Shown here in pieces: positions 45,997 through 56,127 of a stretch of 64,000 bases of DNA (position 1 is the stretch's first letter; each line of letters starts with the position of its first letter). This stretch comes from Rhizobium deserti (GTDB lineage: Bacteria > Pseudomonadota > Alphaproteobacteria > Rhizobiales > Rhizobiaceae): assembly GCF_004358025.1 (NCBI RefSeq), contig NZ_SMTL01000004.1, forward strand, positions 62,001 to 126,000. Reading direction: 5' to 3'. The notes below the pieces were generated by a model. It searched no databases and was not told where the DNA came from. It saw only the letters and a list, made by a program, of their open reading frames with translations. A program made the position numbers and the translations under genes.

Positions 45997-47202
45997 TTAC
46001 GCGAGATAGGCTTCGGCCAGTTCGACCCAGAAGCTCGTACCGATCGGCAGGGCATCGTCATTGAAGTCGAAGCGTGGATGATGCAGCGGTGGATCGTTTT
46101 CCGTCCGCTTGGTGCCTAGAAGGAAATAGCTTCCGGGGCATTCTGCCAGCATATAAGCAAAGTCCTCGCTGCCCATGGAGGGACGCGGCAGGTCTACGAC
46201 TTTGTCTTCTCCAACGACCCGCCTTGCCAGATCCCGCACGAAATCGGTCTCTGCCTTGTGATTGATCGTCGGCTCATAGCCGCGGCTGTAATTGATCGTC
46301 ACACTCATGCCGTAGCTTGCAGCTTGCCCCTCTGCAATCAATCGAACGCGCTTTTCAAGTTCATCGCGCACCTGCGGATCGAAGGAGCGGATCGTCAGGA
46401 GCATCTCGGCTCGTTCCGGGATCACATTGCTCGCCATTCCGGCATGAAAGGCGCCGACCGTGATCACCATGGAGTCCAGCGGGTGAATATTGCGAGAGGC
46501 GATGGTCTGCAGCGCCATGATGATGCTTGCGCCACAGACAATCGGATCGGCGGTCGTCTGAGGCTCTGCCCCGTGGCCGCCCCGTCCGTTGACGGTGATG
46601 CGGCATTCGTCCACAGCCGCCATCATCGGCCCTTCCTTCACGCCGATCTGCCCGAAAGGCAGGGTCGGATCGTTGTGCAAGCCGAAGACGGCATCGCAGG
46701 GAAAGCGCTGGAAAAGGCCGTCTTCGATCATCAGCCTGGCACCGCCGAAATTCTCCTCGGCGGGTTGGAAGATCAGGTGGATGGTGCCGTTGAAATTCTT
46801 TCTTTCGGCAAGGATCTTGGCTGCCCCAAGCAACATGGCCGTGTGTCCGTCGTGTCCGCAGGCATGCATGATGCCCTTGGTCAGACTGGCATACTCGGCA
46901 CCGGTTTCCTCTTCGATCGGAAGCGCATCGATATCGGCCCGGATGCCCACGGACCGGCCGCTCGTCCCGTTTTTAAGTGTTGCGACGAGGCCTGTCTGGC
47001 CAAGGCCGCGCGTCACTTCGTAACCCAGGTCCACCAGTTGTTTTGCGACGAAGTCGGAGGTGCCGAATTCCGACAATCCAAGCTCCGGATGTTGATGGAG
47101 ATAACGGCGGGTGGCTACAACGTCAGACATGTAGTTCGAAATTTGGATGGTCATCGCTTCATTACCTGATCTGTCCGGTGCCGCTTTGATTGTGGTTCCC
47201 AT
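45997..47202 (-). CDS. M20D-family amidohydrolase (hippurate/N-acyl-amino-acid hydrolase type)
   Basis: 401 residues. Conserved features are RRYLHQHPELGLSE, IRADIDALPIEEETG, IMHACGHDGHTAMLLGAA (metal ligands), IFQPAEENFGGAR (catalytic glutamate) and SMGSEDFAYML, characteristic of the HipO/AmhX/IAA-amino-acid hydrolase group. It hydrolyses an N-acyl bond of amino acids; the acyl group is unknown. ATG 47202 has GGATG upstream; an in-frame ATG at 47154 matches many family N-termini and may be the real start. It is a single gene, convergent with the small membrane-protein unit. Confidence 0.85.
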   Translation of the reverse strand: MGTTIKAAPDRSGNEAMTIQISNYMSDVVATRRYLHQHPELGLSEFGTSDFVAKQLVDLGYEVTRGLGQTGLVATLKNGTSGRSVGIRADIDALPIEEETGAEYASLTKGIMHACGHDGHTAMLLGAAKILAERKNFNGTIHLIFQPAEENFGGARLMIEDGLFQRFPCDAVFGLHNDPTLPFGQIGVKEGPMMAAVDECRITVNGRGGHGAEPQTTADPIVCGASIIMALQTIASRNIHPLDSMVITVGAFHAGMASNVIPERAEMLLTIRSFDPQVRDELEKRVRLIAEGQAASYGMSVTINYSRGYEPTINHKAETDFVRDLARRVVGEDKVVDLPRPSMGSEDFAYMLAECPGSYFLLGTKRTENDPPLHHPRFDFNDDALPIGTSFWVELAEAYLA

Positions 47203-47534
47203 GCGTCATCCTTACCAGCTGAGAAGCACCTGGGTAAGTTGTTGGCAGCGAATTCGAGCCGATCTTGATGGTCTTTCAGTTCTAGAATTTCTGCGCAGCC
47301 CAGGCCATTGATGAGCCTGGCGCGTTCAGCTTTTATTCAGGGTATCCAGAATAGAGGCGAGATGCCTCCATCTGTTGGAGAAAGGGGTAGTTTGAAGGGA
47401 TCATTTGCCATATCGTGATCGCTCTCTATCTCCTCCTCCGCCAATTGCACGCTAACCTCGCCACAGCCTGTGACGCGGAATACGGGCAAGCCGGGTAGCC
47501 GGGGCCGCAACCGAGTTCATTCAGAAGTCTGTAC
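47203..47534. promoter_or_regulatory. Divergent region upstream of ndvB
   Basis: These 332 bp hold the ndvB promoter and that of the M20 gene; no gene is seen. The palindrome TTCTAGAA lies at about 47280-47287. No reliable -35/-10 pair was found by eye. Confidence 0.3.
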
Positions 47535-50500
47535 ATGTCCTTTGAAAATCAGCAGTCAGCTTCCCCGCGCGAAACCGAAGTCAAACAAGTCGATCACAAT
47601 GATTCGATCCGTGCGACCTATTTCACCATGGAAGATCTCAGAGAATGTGGTGAGAGGCTAGGGCAGCAGGGGACTGCAGTTCTGCCTGGTCATGTCGACT
47701 TCGATTTCTTCAAGCGCCACACCGAAAATGAGAAGGAAATCCTGAGGGTTTATCGGGCAACAGCGGTCGATGTTGATGCCGGGGCTTCCATCACCCCCGC
47801 GGCAGAATGGCTCCTCGACAATTACTACATTGTCGAGGAGGCCATCCAGGAGGTCCGGCGGGATTTCCCGCGCCGCTTCTACAAGCAGCTCCCGAAAATG
47901 GTCGTTGGTGGCTTGGAGCTGCCGCGTGCCCTAGTGCTGGCATGGCTCTACGTTGCCCATACGCATAGCAGTGTCACGCGCGAGACGCTTGCCTCCATCG
48001 TTGATGGGCTCCAGACCCGGGAGCCGCTGGAAATCGGCGAGCTTTGGGCGCTGCCGTCCTTTATTCGTTTCGTTCTGATCGAAAACCTGCGCCGCATTGC
48101 CAGCCGGGTCGAACGGTCACGAAACATGCGCCGGCGGGCGAACGAAGTTGCAGATGAGATCATCCGTCTGAACGATGAGGCAGCGAGTGCCAATCTGCTC
48201 CAGCAGATCGAAGGCCTCGCCGACGACAATACTTTCACCACCCAGTTCCTCTACCGTTTGCGCAATGCGTCGCAGACGTCGGACTTCGCGATTGCTTGGC
48301 TGGAAAAGCGCCTGGAACAAGCGGGCACTGCCGTCGAAACCGTGATGCAGGCCGAACAAAGCCGCCTGTCGTCCGGCAATGTGACGATGGGCAACATCGT
48401 CAAGAGCTTGCGGCTCATCGACGATACCGAATGGAGCGTCTGGTTCGAAGACGTCTCGCAGATCGACAAGATCTTCCGCGAGCGCACTGACTATGAGGCG
48501 CTGGATTTCGGCTCGCGCAATGCTTACCGCAACCGGATCGAAAAGCTGGCGCGGCTATCCCGAAAGAGTGAGACGGAAGTTGCGCAGATCGCCATCTCTC
48601 TCGCGGAGGATGCCGTTTCAGCTGATCCGGATGCGCGCGAGACCAATGTCGGCGCTTTTGTTGTCGGCCGTCGGCGCCGGGAGCTGGAGGCAGCTGTCGG
48701 TTATCATCCGCCGTTGCTGCAGCAGGGCGTGCGTCTTGTCCGGCGCCTGAACTGGTTTGCGATCGCCGGTCCTGTGCTCTTCTTCACCATTGCTGCCATG
48801 GTGCTTGCCGGCTGGTTCCTGGTCGAGGCTGAACTGCCGCTGCCGGTGGTCTTCTTCTTTCTCCTGATGTTCGCTCTGCCGGCCTCGGAAGGCGCGACCG
48901 GGCTCTTCAACACCCTTGTCACCTATCTGGTGAAGCCCGCGCGGCTCGTCGGCTACGAGTTCAAGGAGGGCATTCCACAGGACGCCAAGACGCTCGTGGC
49001 TGTGCCCTGCCTCATCACCAACCGCGACACGGTCGACGAACTCGTCCGAAACCTGGAAGTCCATTATCTGGCCAATCCGCGCGGCGAAATCTTCTTCGCG
49101 CTCCTCAGCGACTGGCGGGACAGCAAGGTCGAGGAAAGCGACGCGGACATCGAGATCCTCGACTATGCGAAGCGGGAAATCGCGGCGTTGAACGCCCGCT
49201 ACGCGTCCGGATCCCAAGCCCGTTTCTATCTGCTGCACCGCCGCCGCCTGTTCAATCCGAACGAAGACGTCTGGATGGGCTGGGAACGCAAGCGCGGCAA
49301 GCTTCATGAATTGAACCTGCTGCTGCGCGGCGACCGTGACACAACCTATCTGCCGGGCGCCAACATCGTGCCCGAAGACGTGCAATATGTGATGACGCTC
49401 GATGCCGACACGCGCTTGATGCGCGATGCCGTGACCAAGCTGGTCGGCAAGATGCACCACCCGATCAACCAGCCTGTGATCGATCCCGTCAGCAACCGGG
49501 TGGTTCAGGGGTACGCGCTGATGCAGCCGCGTGTCACGCCTTCTTTGACCACGGGCAAGGAAGCCTCGGTCTTCCAGCGGGTATTTTCTGTTGGTCGCGG
49601 CCTTGACCCTTATGTCTTCACCGTCTCGGACGTTTATCAGGACCTGACCGGCGAGGGCTCCTTCACCGGCAAGGGCCTTTACCATGTCGATGCTTTCGAA
49701 GCCTCGCTGAAGGGCAGGATCGACGAGAACTCCGTGCTTTCCCATGACCTTCTCGAAGGTTCCTTTGCGCGTTGCGCGCTGATTACCGATGTGGAGCTCG
49801 TGGAGGACTTTCCGGTTCGCTACGAGGTGGAAGTTTCGCGCCAGCATCGCTGGGCGCGAGGCGATTGGCAGCTCCTACCCTATATTCTCGATCCCAAACG
49901 TGGCGTGACTGCGCTCGGCCGATGGAAGATGATCGACAACCTGCGCCGGTCGCTGACGCCGATCGCCTGGTTCTTCGCATCCGTGCTCGGTTGGTACTTC
50001 ATGGATCCTCTCGGTGCGCTGATCTGGCAGATCCTGCTGATCTTCTCGCTATTCGTTGCGCCGACGATCTCGCTCCTAACCAACCTCCTGCCGCGCTCGA
50101 CAGACATCGTTCCAGGCGCTCATTTTTATTCCGTCTGGTCGGAAATGCGTTCTGCCAATGCCCAGGTGGCTTTGCGGATCGTCTTCATCGCCGACTCTGC
50201 CTGCATCATGACCGATGCAATCGCTCGCTCGCTTTACCGGCTATTCTTCAGCCGCAAGCTTATGCTGGAATGGAAGACGGCCGCATCCATTCAATCCAGC
50301 GCGCAGGGGAAACCGCAGGATTATTACCGAGCCATGTGGCACGCGCCGACGATTGCCGTGCTCAGCATCATCTTGTCTGCCCTGCCCGGCGACAACGCCT
50401 TCCTGGTCGGCATTCCATTCGCCGTGCTGTGGATTTTCTCGCCGCTCGTCGCCTGGTATGTCAGCCAATCGGCAGAAACCGAGGACCGGCTTTTTGTGCC

Positions 50501-53500
50501 GGAGTCCGTATCCGTAGAATTGCGCAAGATCGCACGCCGCACCTGGCGCTATTTCGAGAGCTTCGTCACGCTCGAGCAGAATTATCTGCCGCCGGATAAT
50601 TTTCAGGAAAAGCCGGATCCGATCGTCGCCAAGCGGACGTCGCCCACCAATATCGGCGTCTACCTGCTGTCGACAATCTCGGCTCGGCATTTCGGTTGGA
50701 TCAGCTTCGCGGATACGATCGAGAGGATGGAGCAGACCATCTCGACGATCGAGCGGATGGAGAAATTCCGCGGCCACCTCTACAACTGGTATCATACCGA
50801 TACTCTCAAGCCACTCGGCCAACGGTATATTTCCGCCGTCGACAGCGGCAATCTGGCAGGTCACCTGATTGCCATATCCTCTGCGTGCCGCATATGGGCA
50901 GAGGCGCCATCGGCTCATCTTCAGGGTAATCTCGACGGTATCGGCGATGTTGCAGGCGTGCTTGCCGAGACGCTGAAAGCACTGCCGGACGACCGCAAGA
51001 CTGTCCGCCCACTGCGGCGCCGCCTCGAGGAACGCATTATCGGCTTCGCGAGCGCCTTGGCAGCGGTTAAGCGCGAACACGAATTTGCTTCGATCCGCAT
51101 CATCAATTTGGCGGTGCTTGCGCGCGATATTCAGAAGCTTGCCTTTAATCTCGATCACGAGGTTCGCTCACCCCAGAGCGACGAGGTCACAAGATGGTCC
51201 GCGTCTCTCGTCGGCGTCTGTGAAGCACATATTGCCGACAGCGTCTTCGACAACTCCAACGTTGAGCAGCTGCGGGAGCGCCTGGCGAACCTGCGCGACC
51301 GATCGCGCAATCTTGCCTTTTCGATGGAGTTCGGCTTCCTTTTCCGCAAGGAGCGCCGCCTGCTGTCGATCGGCTACCGGGTTGATAGCAATGAGCTCGA
51401 TGAAGCCTGTTACGACCTGCTGGCATCCGAATGCCGTTTGACCAGCCTTTTTGGGATCGCCAAAGGTGATCTGCCGACGGAACATTGGTACCGCCTCGGC
51501 CGTCAAGTTGTGCCGATCGGCGCGCGTGGCGCCCTGGTTTCCTGGTCGGGATCGATGTTCGAATATCTGATGCCGCCGCTCGTCATGCAGGAGCGGCAAG
51601 GCGGCATTCTCAACCAGACGAACAATCTGGTGGTGAAGGAGCAGATGAACCACGGAAAGCGTTTGGGCACGCCTTGGGGCATTTCCGAAGCGGCCTTCAA
51701 CGCCCGCGACCATCTGTTCAACTATCAGTACACGAACTTCGGCGTGCCGACGCTCGGGCTCAAGCGCGGTCTTGGCCAGAATGCCGTTATCGCACCCTAT
51801 GCGTCGATCCTGGCCAGCCAATACGATCCGGTGGCGGCTGCGGAAAACCTGGCGGAGCTGCGCGCGCTTGGCGCACTCGGCATGTTCGGCTTCCACGATG
51901 CGGTTGACTTCACGCCGACGCGCGTACCCGAAGGCAAGCGTTGCGCCGTGGTCTACAACTACTACGCCCACCATCATGGCATGTCGATTGCAGCCATTGC
52001 CAATGTGGTGATGAACGGCCTGCTGCGCGGTCTCTTCCATGCCGATCCGGTGATCGAAGCAGCCGAACTCCTCTTGCAGGAGAAGGCGCCGCGCGACATT
52101 CCGGTGATGAGCGCCAAGCACGAAGAAACGCCGGGCAAGGGTCATGGCGAACTGCTTCATCCGGAGATCCGCACCATCAACAATCCAGCGACCAAGGATC
52201 GGGAACTGGTGCTGCTGTCGAATGGTCATTACTCGACCATGCTAACGGCGACCGGCTCAGGCTATGCCCGTTGGAACGGGTTGGCCGTGGCCCGCTGGAA
52301 GCCCGATCCTACTGAGGATCGCTGGGGCCAGTTCATCTTCCTGCGTGATACTGCGAGCGGAGACTGGTGGTCGACGACGACCGAACCCCGCCGTGCCGAA
52401 GGCGAAGTATCGAAGGCCGTCTTCAGCGACGAAAAAGCAGAATTCCATAAGACGGTCGGTGACCTGACCAGCACGGTCGAGTGCATTGTCGCGACCGAAC
52501 ACGATGCTGAAGGTCGCCGTGTCACGCTGCTCAACATGGGCACCGAGGACAGGTTCATCGAAATCACCTCCTATATGGAGCCGGTGCTGGCCTCCGAGGA
52601 CGATGACAGCGCCCACCCCGTCTTCTCGCGCATGTTTATCCAAACGGAGATTGGCAAGCGAGGCGATGTGATCCGCGCCTGGCGCAACAAGCGCAGTCCT
52701 AATGAGCCGGATATCATTGTGGCGCATTTAGCCGCCGACAATGCCGGCGCAGCGCGGGAAACGGAGTTTGAAACCGACCGACGCAAGTTCGTCGGGCGGG
52801 GGCGCAGCCTTGCCGAAGCGGCGGCCTTCGACCCAGGTGCAAAGCTTTCCAACGCCGACGGCTTCACGCTTGATCCCGTTTTGTCGCTGCGGCGTGCCGT
52901 GCGTGTGCCGGCTGGCAAGAAGGTCAGCGTAGTTTTCTGGACAATTGCGGCACCAAGGCGCGAAGAACTTGATCAGGCAATCGAGCACTACCGTCATCCA
53001 GAAGCTTTCCAAAGCGAGCTGACGCAGGCCTGGACACGGACACAGGTGCAGATGCGCCATCTCGGCGTCACCTCGCAGGATGCTGCGGCCTATCAGCATC
53101 TCGCTCGCTATCTCATCTATCCGGACATGCAATTGCGGGCAGATCAGGCGACGATCTATGCAGGTCTTCAGCCGCAGTCGTCGCTATGGCCATCGGCCAT
53201 TTCGGGAGACTTCCCGATCTTTACGCTGCGCATCGATGACGATAATGACATAGCCGTCGCCAAGGAGGCGATAAATGCTCAAGGGTATCTTCGCTCGCGT
53301 GGCGTCCTGCTTGACCTCGTGATCTTCAACGAACGTGCCGCTTCCTATGCGCAGGAAATGCAGCATGCGATCGAGTATATCTCGGAAAACGCGAAGCGCC
53401 TTGGCCAGCAGGAGGGCCAGCGTCAGCATGTCTTCTCGCTGCGCCGGGATATCCAGGATGAGGCTGCCTCCGATGGGCTTGTTGCCGCATCGCGGGTCGT

Positions 53501-56039
53501 CCTGCATGCCCGCAACGGCAAGATCATCGATCAGCTGAACCGTGCCACTTCCATCTTCGCGCCGCCCAAGGACCAGGAGATCGAAATCGATCGACGTCCT
53601 CTGCTCAGCGGTGAGATTTTTGCTCCCACAGCGGAAGGATCGGAAGCACCTGCCGATCTGGAGTTCTGGAACGGCTATGGTGGCTTCGCGCAGAATGGCG
53701 CGGAATATGTGGTGCGTCTGCGGGGCGGCCAGTCTACGCCGCAGCCTTGGATTAACGTCATCTCCAACGAAAGCTTCGGCTTCCACATTTCCGCAGAAGG
53801 TGCCGGCTTTACCTGGGCCCAGAACTCGCGTGACTACCAGCTGACCCCCTGGAGCAACGATCCGGTTATCAATCGGCCCAGCGAGGCCTTCTATGTCTCC
53901 GACATGGACAGCGGTGATGTTGTCACGCCGTTTGCGGCTCTTTCGCGCCGGCCGGACGCCTGGTACGAGACGCGCCACGGCCTAGGCTATTCCGTCTTCA
54001 CGACCGAGCAGGATGGCCTGAAGCTCGAACTGACCCAGACTGTCGATCGGGCAAGATCAGCCAAGCTGTCGATCATGATGCTTCGCAATAACCGGTCCGA
54101 GACGCGTCGCCTGCGGCTCTACGGTTATGTCGAATGGCTGCTCGGCAGCAACCCGCAAAAGTCTGCACCCTTCATCCTGTCGAGCCGGGATGAGGATACC
54201 GGGACGCTATTCGCGACCAACCCCTATAGTCTGGGGCACCGGCGCCACGCCTTCATGGCGCTTAAGGAGACGCCGTCAGGCTTCACCACCAGCTGCCGCG
54301 AATTCATCGGAAGATTTGGGTCGGTTGCCATGCCGACGGCGGTCCTGGCGGCTTCCGGCCTCAGCGGTTCGCTTGATCTCGACGGCGATCCTTGTGCGGC
54401 ACTGGCCTACGACGTTGAACTTGCGCCGGGCGAAGAACGGACCATTACCTTCTTCCTGGGCGATGCGCCCACGAAGGAAGAGGCACAAGCTCTGGTGGCT
54501 GAGCTGCGGTCGGAAGACGCCGCAGATGTCCTCGCCCGAACAAAGGCCTTCTGGACCGGCTTCACCGGAAGGCTGAAGATCGCGACACCGGACAAGTCGC
54601 TCGACCACATGGTGAACCACTGGCTGCCCTACCAGGCTCTCGGCTGCCGGATCATGGCTCGCACTGCCTTTTATCAGGCTTCCGGCGCCTTCGGGTTCCG
54701 GGACCAGCTGCAGGATACGCTGGCATTCCTGCTGCATGAGCCTTCGCTTGCGCGTCGCCAAATCCTCAACGCTGCCTCACGCCAATTCCGTGAGGGCGAC
54801 GTCCAACATTGGTGGCTGCCAAATTCCGGTGCCGGCGTGCGGACGTTGATTTCGGACGATGTGGTCTGGCTGGCCTATGCGGTGCATGAGTATATCGCTT
54901 CCACAGGTGACAAGGCGCTGCTCGACGAGCAGATCGCCTTCCTCACGGGACCTATGCTGGAAAAGCACCAGCATGATTCCTTCTTCCAGCCCGAACTCTC
55001 CGAAGACACGGCAAGTCTCTACGAGCATGTGGCAAAGGCCCTTGATCTGGCAATTTCCCGCACAGGGGATCTCGGCCTGCCGCTGATCCTCGGGGGAGAC
55101 TGGAACGACGGCATGAACAGGGTTGGGATTGGCGGGCGCGGCATGAGCGTCTGGCTCGGCTGGTTCCTGGCCAGCGCCTTGCGCAATCTCATCGGCTATG
55201 CGAAAGAACGGAAGGACCTGCAGCGGGTGGACCGTTGGACCACCCATCTGGCATCGCTCCGCGAAGCCATCGAAAAGGCGGGATGGGACGGAAGTTACTA
55301 CCGGCGGGGCTATTTCGACGACGGCTCTCCGCTCGGCTCGAGCACCAGCGACGAATGCCAGATCGATTCTCTCGGCCAGTCCTGGAGTGTGCTTTCAGGC
55401 GAAGGCGATCCAGAACGCGCCGGCCAGGCCATGAATGCGGTGCTGGAGAAACTGGTGGACAAGGAAGCAGGCATCATCCGCCTCTTCACGCCGGCCTTCC
55501 AGGAGACCCGCAAGGACCCCGGCTATATCAAGGCCTACCCGCCGGGCGTTCGTGAGAACGGCGGTCAATATACTCACGCGGCGATCTGGGTGGTGATGGC
55601 GCTGGCAAAGCTGAAGCGTGGCGACGACGCGTGGAAGTGCTTCCAGATGATCAACCCGATCAACCATGCCCTCGATAAGGCCTCTGCAGACATCTATCGC
55701 GTAGAGCCCTACGTGGTCGCGGCCGACGTTTATGGCCACGGCACTTATAGCGGGCGCGGCGGCTGGAGCTGGTATACGGGGTCGGCCGGCTGGCTTTATC
55801 GCACAGCCGTCGAGGGCCTGCTCGGAATCCGGCGCGAAGGCGACAAGCTGTTCGTCAATCCGAGCTTGCCGACCGGCTGGGACGGTTTCAGCGCCCAACT
55901 CACCATTGCGGGCAGCGTCCACACGATCGTCGTGACCGGCGGCAGCGTGACGATCGATGGTCAGGCCGTCAGCGACGCCGAGGGTTTTGACCTCCCTACA
56001 TCAGCCGTCAACTCATTGCTGGAGCCTGCAGGCGGCTGA
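47535..56039 (+). CDS. ndvB: Cyclic beta-1,2-glucan synthase NdvB/ChvB
   Basis: 2834-residue inner-membrane protein, the same size as Sinorhizobium NdvB. It builds cyclic beta-1,2-glucan from UDP-glucose on a protein-linked primer. Membrane segments lie near residues 410-455, 808-852 and 939-976. The GT84 glucosyltransferase domain has the metal-binding LDADTRL (DAD at 623-625) and RQHRW at 769-773. The C-terminal GH94 phosphorylase-like domain, which controls ring size, has GGDWNDG at 2520-2526. It is convergent with its export partner ndvA. In rhizobia and agrobacteria it is needed for osmoadaptation and for plant infection. Confidence 0.96.
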   Translation: MSFENQQSASPRETEVKQVDHNDSIRATYFTMEDLRECGERLGQQGTAVLPGHVDFDFFKRHTENEKEILRVYRATAVDVDAGASITPAAEWLLDNYYIVEEAIQEVRRDFPRRFYKQLPKMVVGGLELPRALVLAWLYVAHTHSSVTRETLASIVDGLQTREPLEIGELWALPSFIRFVLIENLRRIASRVERSRNMRRRANEVADEIIRLNDEAASANLLQQIEGLADDNTFTTQFLYRLRNASQTSDFAIAWLEKRLEQAGTAVETVMQAEQSRLSSGNVTMGNIVKSLRLIDDTEWSVWFEDVSQIDKIFRERTDYEALDFGSRNAYRNRIEKLARLSRKSETEVAQIAISLAEDAVSADPDARETNVGAFVVGRRRRELEAAVGYHPPLLQQGVRLVRRLNWFAIAGPVLFFTIAAMVLAGWFLVEAELPLPVVFFFLLMFALPASEGATGLFNTLVTYLVKPARLVGYEFKEGIPQDAKTLVAVPCLITNRDTVDELVRNLEVHYLANPRGEIFFALLSDWRDSKVEESDADIEILDYAKREIAALNARYASGSQARFYLLHRRRLFNPNEDVWMGWERKRGKLHELNLLLRGDRDTTYLPGANIVPEDVQYVMTLDADTRLMRDAVTKLVGKMHHPINQPVIDPVSNRVVQGYALMQPRVTPSLTTGKEASVFQRVFSVGRGLDPYVFTVSDVYQDLTGEGSFTGKGLYHVDAFEASLKGRIDENSVLSHDLLEGSFARCALITDVELVEDFPVRYEVEVSRQHRWARGDWQLLPYILDPKRGVTALGRWKMIDNLRRSLTPIAWFFASVLGWYFMDPLGALIWQILLIFSLFVAPTISLLTNLLPRSTDIVPGAHFYSVWSEMRSANAQVALRIVFIADSACIMTDAIARSLYRLFFSRKLMLEWKTAASIQSSAQGKPQDYYRAMWHAPTIAVLSIILSALPGDNAFLVGIPFAVLWIFSPLVAWYVSQSAETEDRLFVPESVSVELRKIARRTWRYFESFVTLEQNYLPPDNFQEKPDPIVAKRTSPTNIGVYLLSTISARHFGWISFADTIERMEQTISTIERMEKFRGHLYNWYHTDTLKPLGQRYISAVDSGNLAGHLIAISSACRIWAEAPSAHLQGNLDGIGDVAGVLAETLKALPDDRKTVRPLRRRLEERIIGFASALAAVKREHEFASIRIINLAVLARDIQKLAFNLDHEVRSPQSDEVTRWSASLVGVCEAHIADSVFDNSNVEQLRERLANLRDRSRNLAFSMEFGFLFRKERRLLSIGYRVDSNELDEACYDLLASECRLTSLFGIAKGDLPTEHWYRLGRQVVPIGARGALVSWSGSMFEYLMPPLVMQERQGGILNQTNNLVVKEQMNHGKRLGTPWGISEAAFNARDHLFNYQYTNFGVPTLGLKRGLGQNAVIAPYASILASQYDPVAAAENLAELRALGALGMFGFHDAVDFTPTRVPEGKRCAVVYNYYAHHHGMSIAAIANVVMNGLLRGLFHADPVIEAAELLLQEKAPRDIPVMSAKHEETPGKGHGELLHPEIRTINNPATKDRELVLLSNGHYSTMLTATGSGYARWNGLAVARWKPDPTEDRWGQFIFLRDTASGDWWSTTTEPRRAEGEVSKAVFSDEKAEFHKTVGDLTSTVECIVATEHDAEGRRVTLLNMGTEDRFIEITSYMEPVLASEDDDSAHPVFSRMFIQTEIGKRGDVIRAWRNKRSPNEPDIIVAHLAADNAGAARETEFETDRRKFVGRGRSLAEAAAFDPGAKLSNADGFTLDPVLSLRRAVRVPAGKKVSVVFWTIAAPRREELDQAIEHYRHPEAFQSELTQAWTRTQVQMRHLGVTSQDAAAYQHLARYLIYPDMQLRADQATIYAGLQPQSSLWPSAISGDFPIFTLRIDDDNDIAVAKEAINAQGYLRSRGVLLDLVIFNERAASYAQEMQHAIEYISENAKRLGQQEGQRQHVFSLRRDIQDEAASDGLVAASRVVLHARNGKIIDQLNRATSIFAPPKDQEIEIDRRPLLSGEIFAPTAEGSEAPADLEFWNGYGGFAQNGAEYVVRLRGGQSTPQPWINVISNESFGFHISAEGAGFTWAQNSRDYQLTPWSNDPVINRPSEAFYVSDMDSGDVVTPFAALSRRPDAWYETRHGLGYSVFTTEQDGLKLELTQTVDRARSAKLSIMMLRNNRSETRRLRLYGYVEWLLGSNPQKSAPFILSSRDEDTGTLFATNPYSLGHRRHAFMALKETPSGFTTSCREFIGRFGSVAMPTAVLAASGLSGSLDLDGDPCAALAYDVELAPGEERTITFFLGDAPTKEEAQALVAELRSEDAADVLARTKAFWTGFTGRLKIATPDKSLDHMVNHWLPYQALGCRIMARTAFYQASGAFGFRDQLQDTLAFLLHEPSLARRQILNAASRQFREGDVQHWWLPNSGAGVRTLISDDVVWLAYAVHEYIASTGDKALLDEQIAFLTGPMLEKHQHDSFFQPELSEDTASLYEHVAKALDLAISRTGDLGLPLILGGDWNDGMNRVGIGGRGMSVWLGWFLASALRNLIGYAKERKDLQRVDRWTTHLASLREAIEKAGWDGSYYRRGYFDDGSPLGSSTSDECQIDSLGQSWSVLSGEGDPERAGQAMNAVLEKLVDKEAGIIRLFTPAFQETRKDPGYIKAYPPGVRENGGQYTHAAIWVVMALAKLKRGDDAWKCFQMINPINHALDKASADIYRVEPYVVAADVYGHGTYSGRGGWSWYTGSAGWLYRTAVEGLLGIRREGDKLFVNPSLPTGWDGFSAQLTIAGSVHTIVVTGGSVTIDGQAVSDAEGFDLPTSAVNSLLEPAGG

Positions 56040-56069
56040 TCACCAGCTCAGTCTGAAGTGGAAGGTAAT

Positions 56070-56110
56070 AAAAAGGGCCCGCGTCTCAGTCTGGAGAGCG
56101 CGGGCTTTTT
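56070..56110. terminator. Bidirectional terminator between convergent ndvB and ndvA
   Basis: GCCCGCG (56077-56083) pairs with CGCGGGC (56099-56105), extended inside by TCTC/GAGA and outside by an A-run facing TTTTT. AAAAA on one side and TTTTT on the other serve both strands. Confidence 0.88.
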
Positions 56111-56127
56111 CTTGAGGGTTGTTCGGT

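Noticed and set aside
48618..49847. 409-codon frame on the minus strand inside ndvB (and a 305-codon one at 50241-51158)
   Set aside because: They lie wholly antisense to a clear 2834-residue gene, lack recognisable motifs and ribosome sites, and arise from codon bias in GC-rich DNA.
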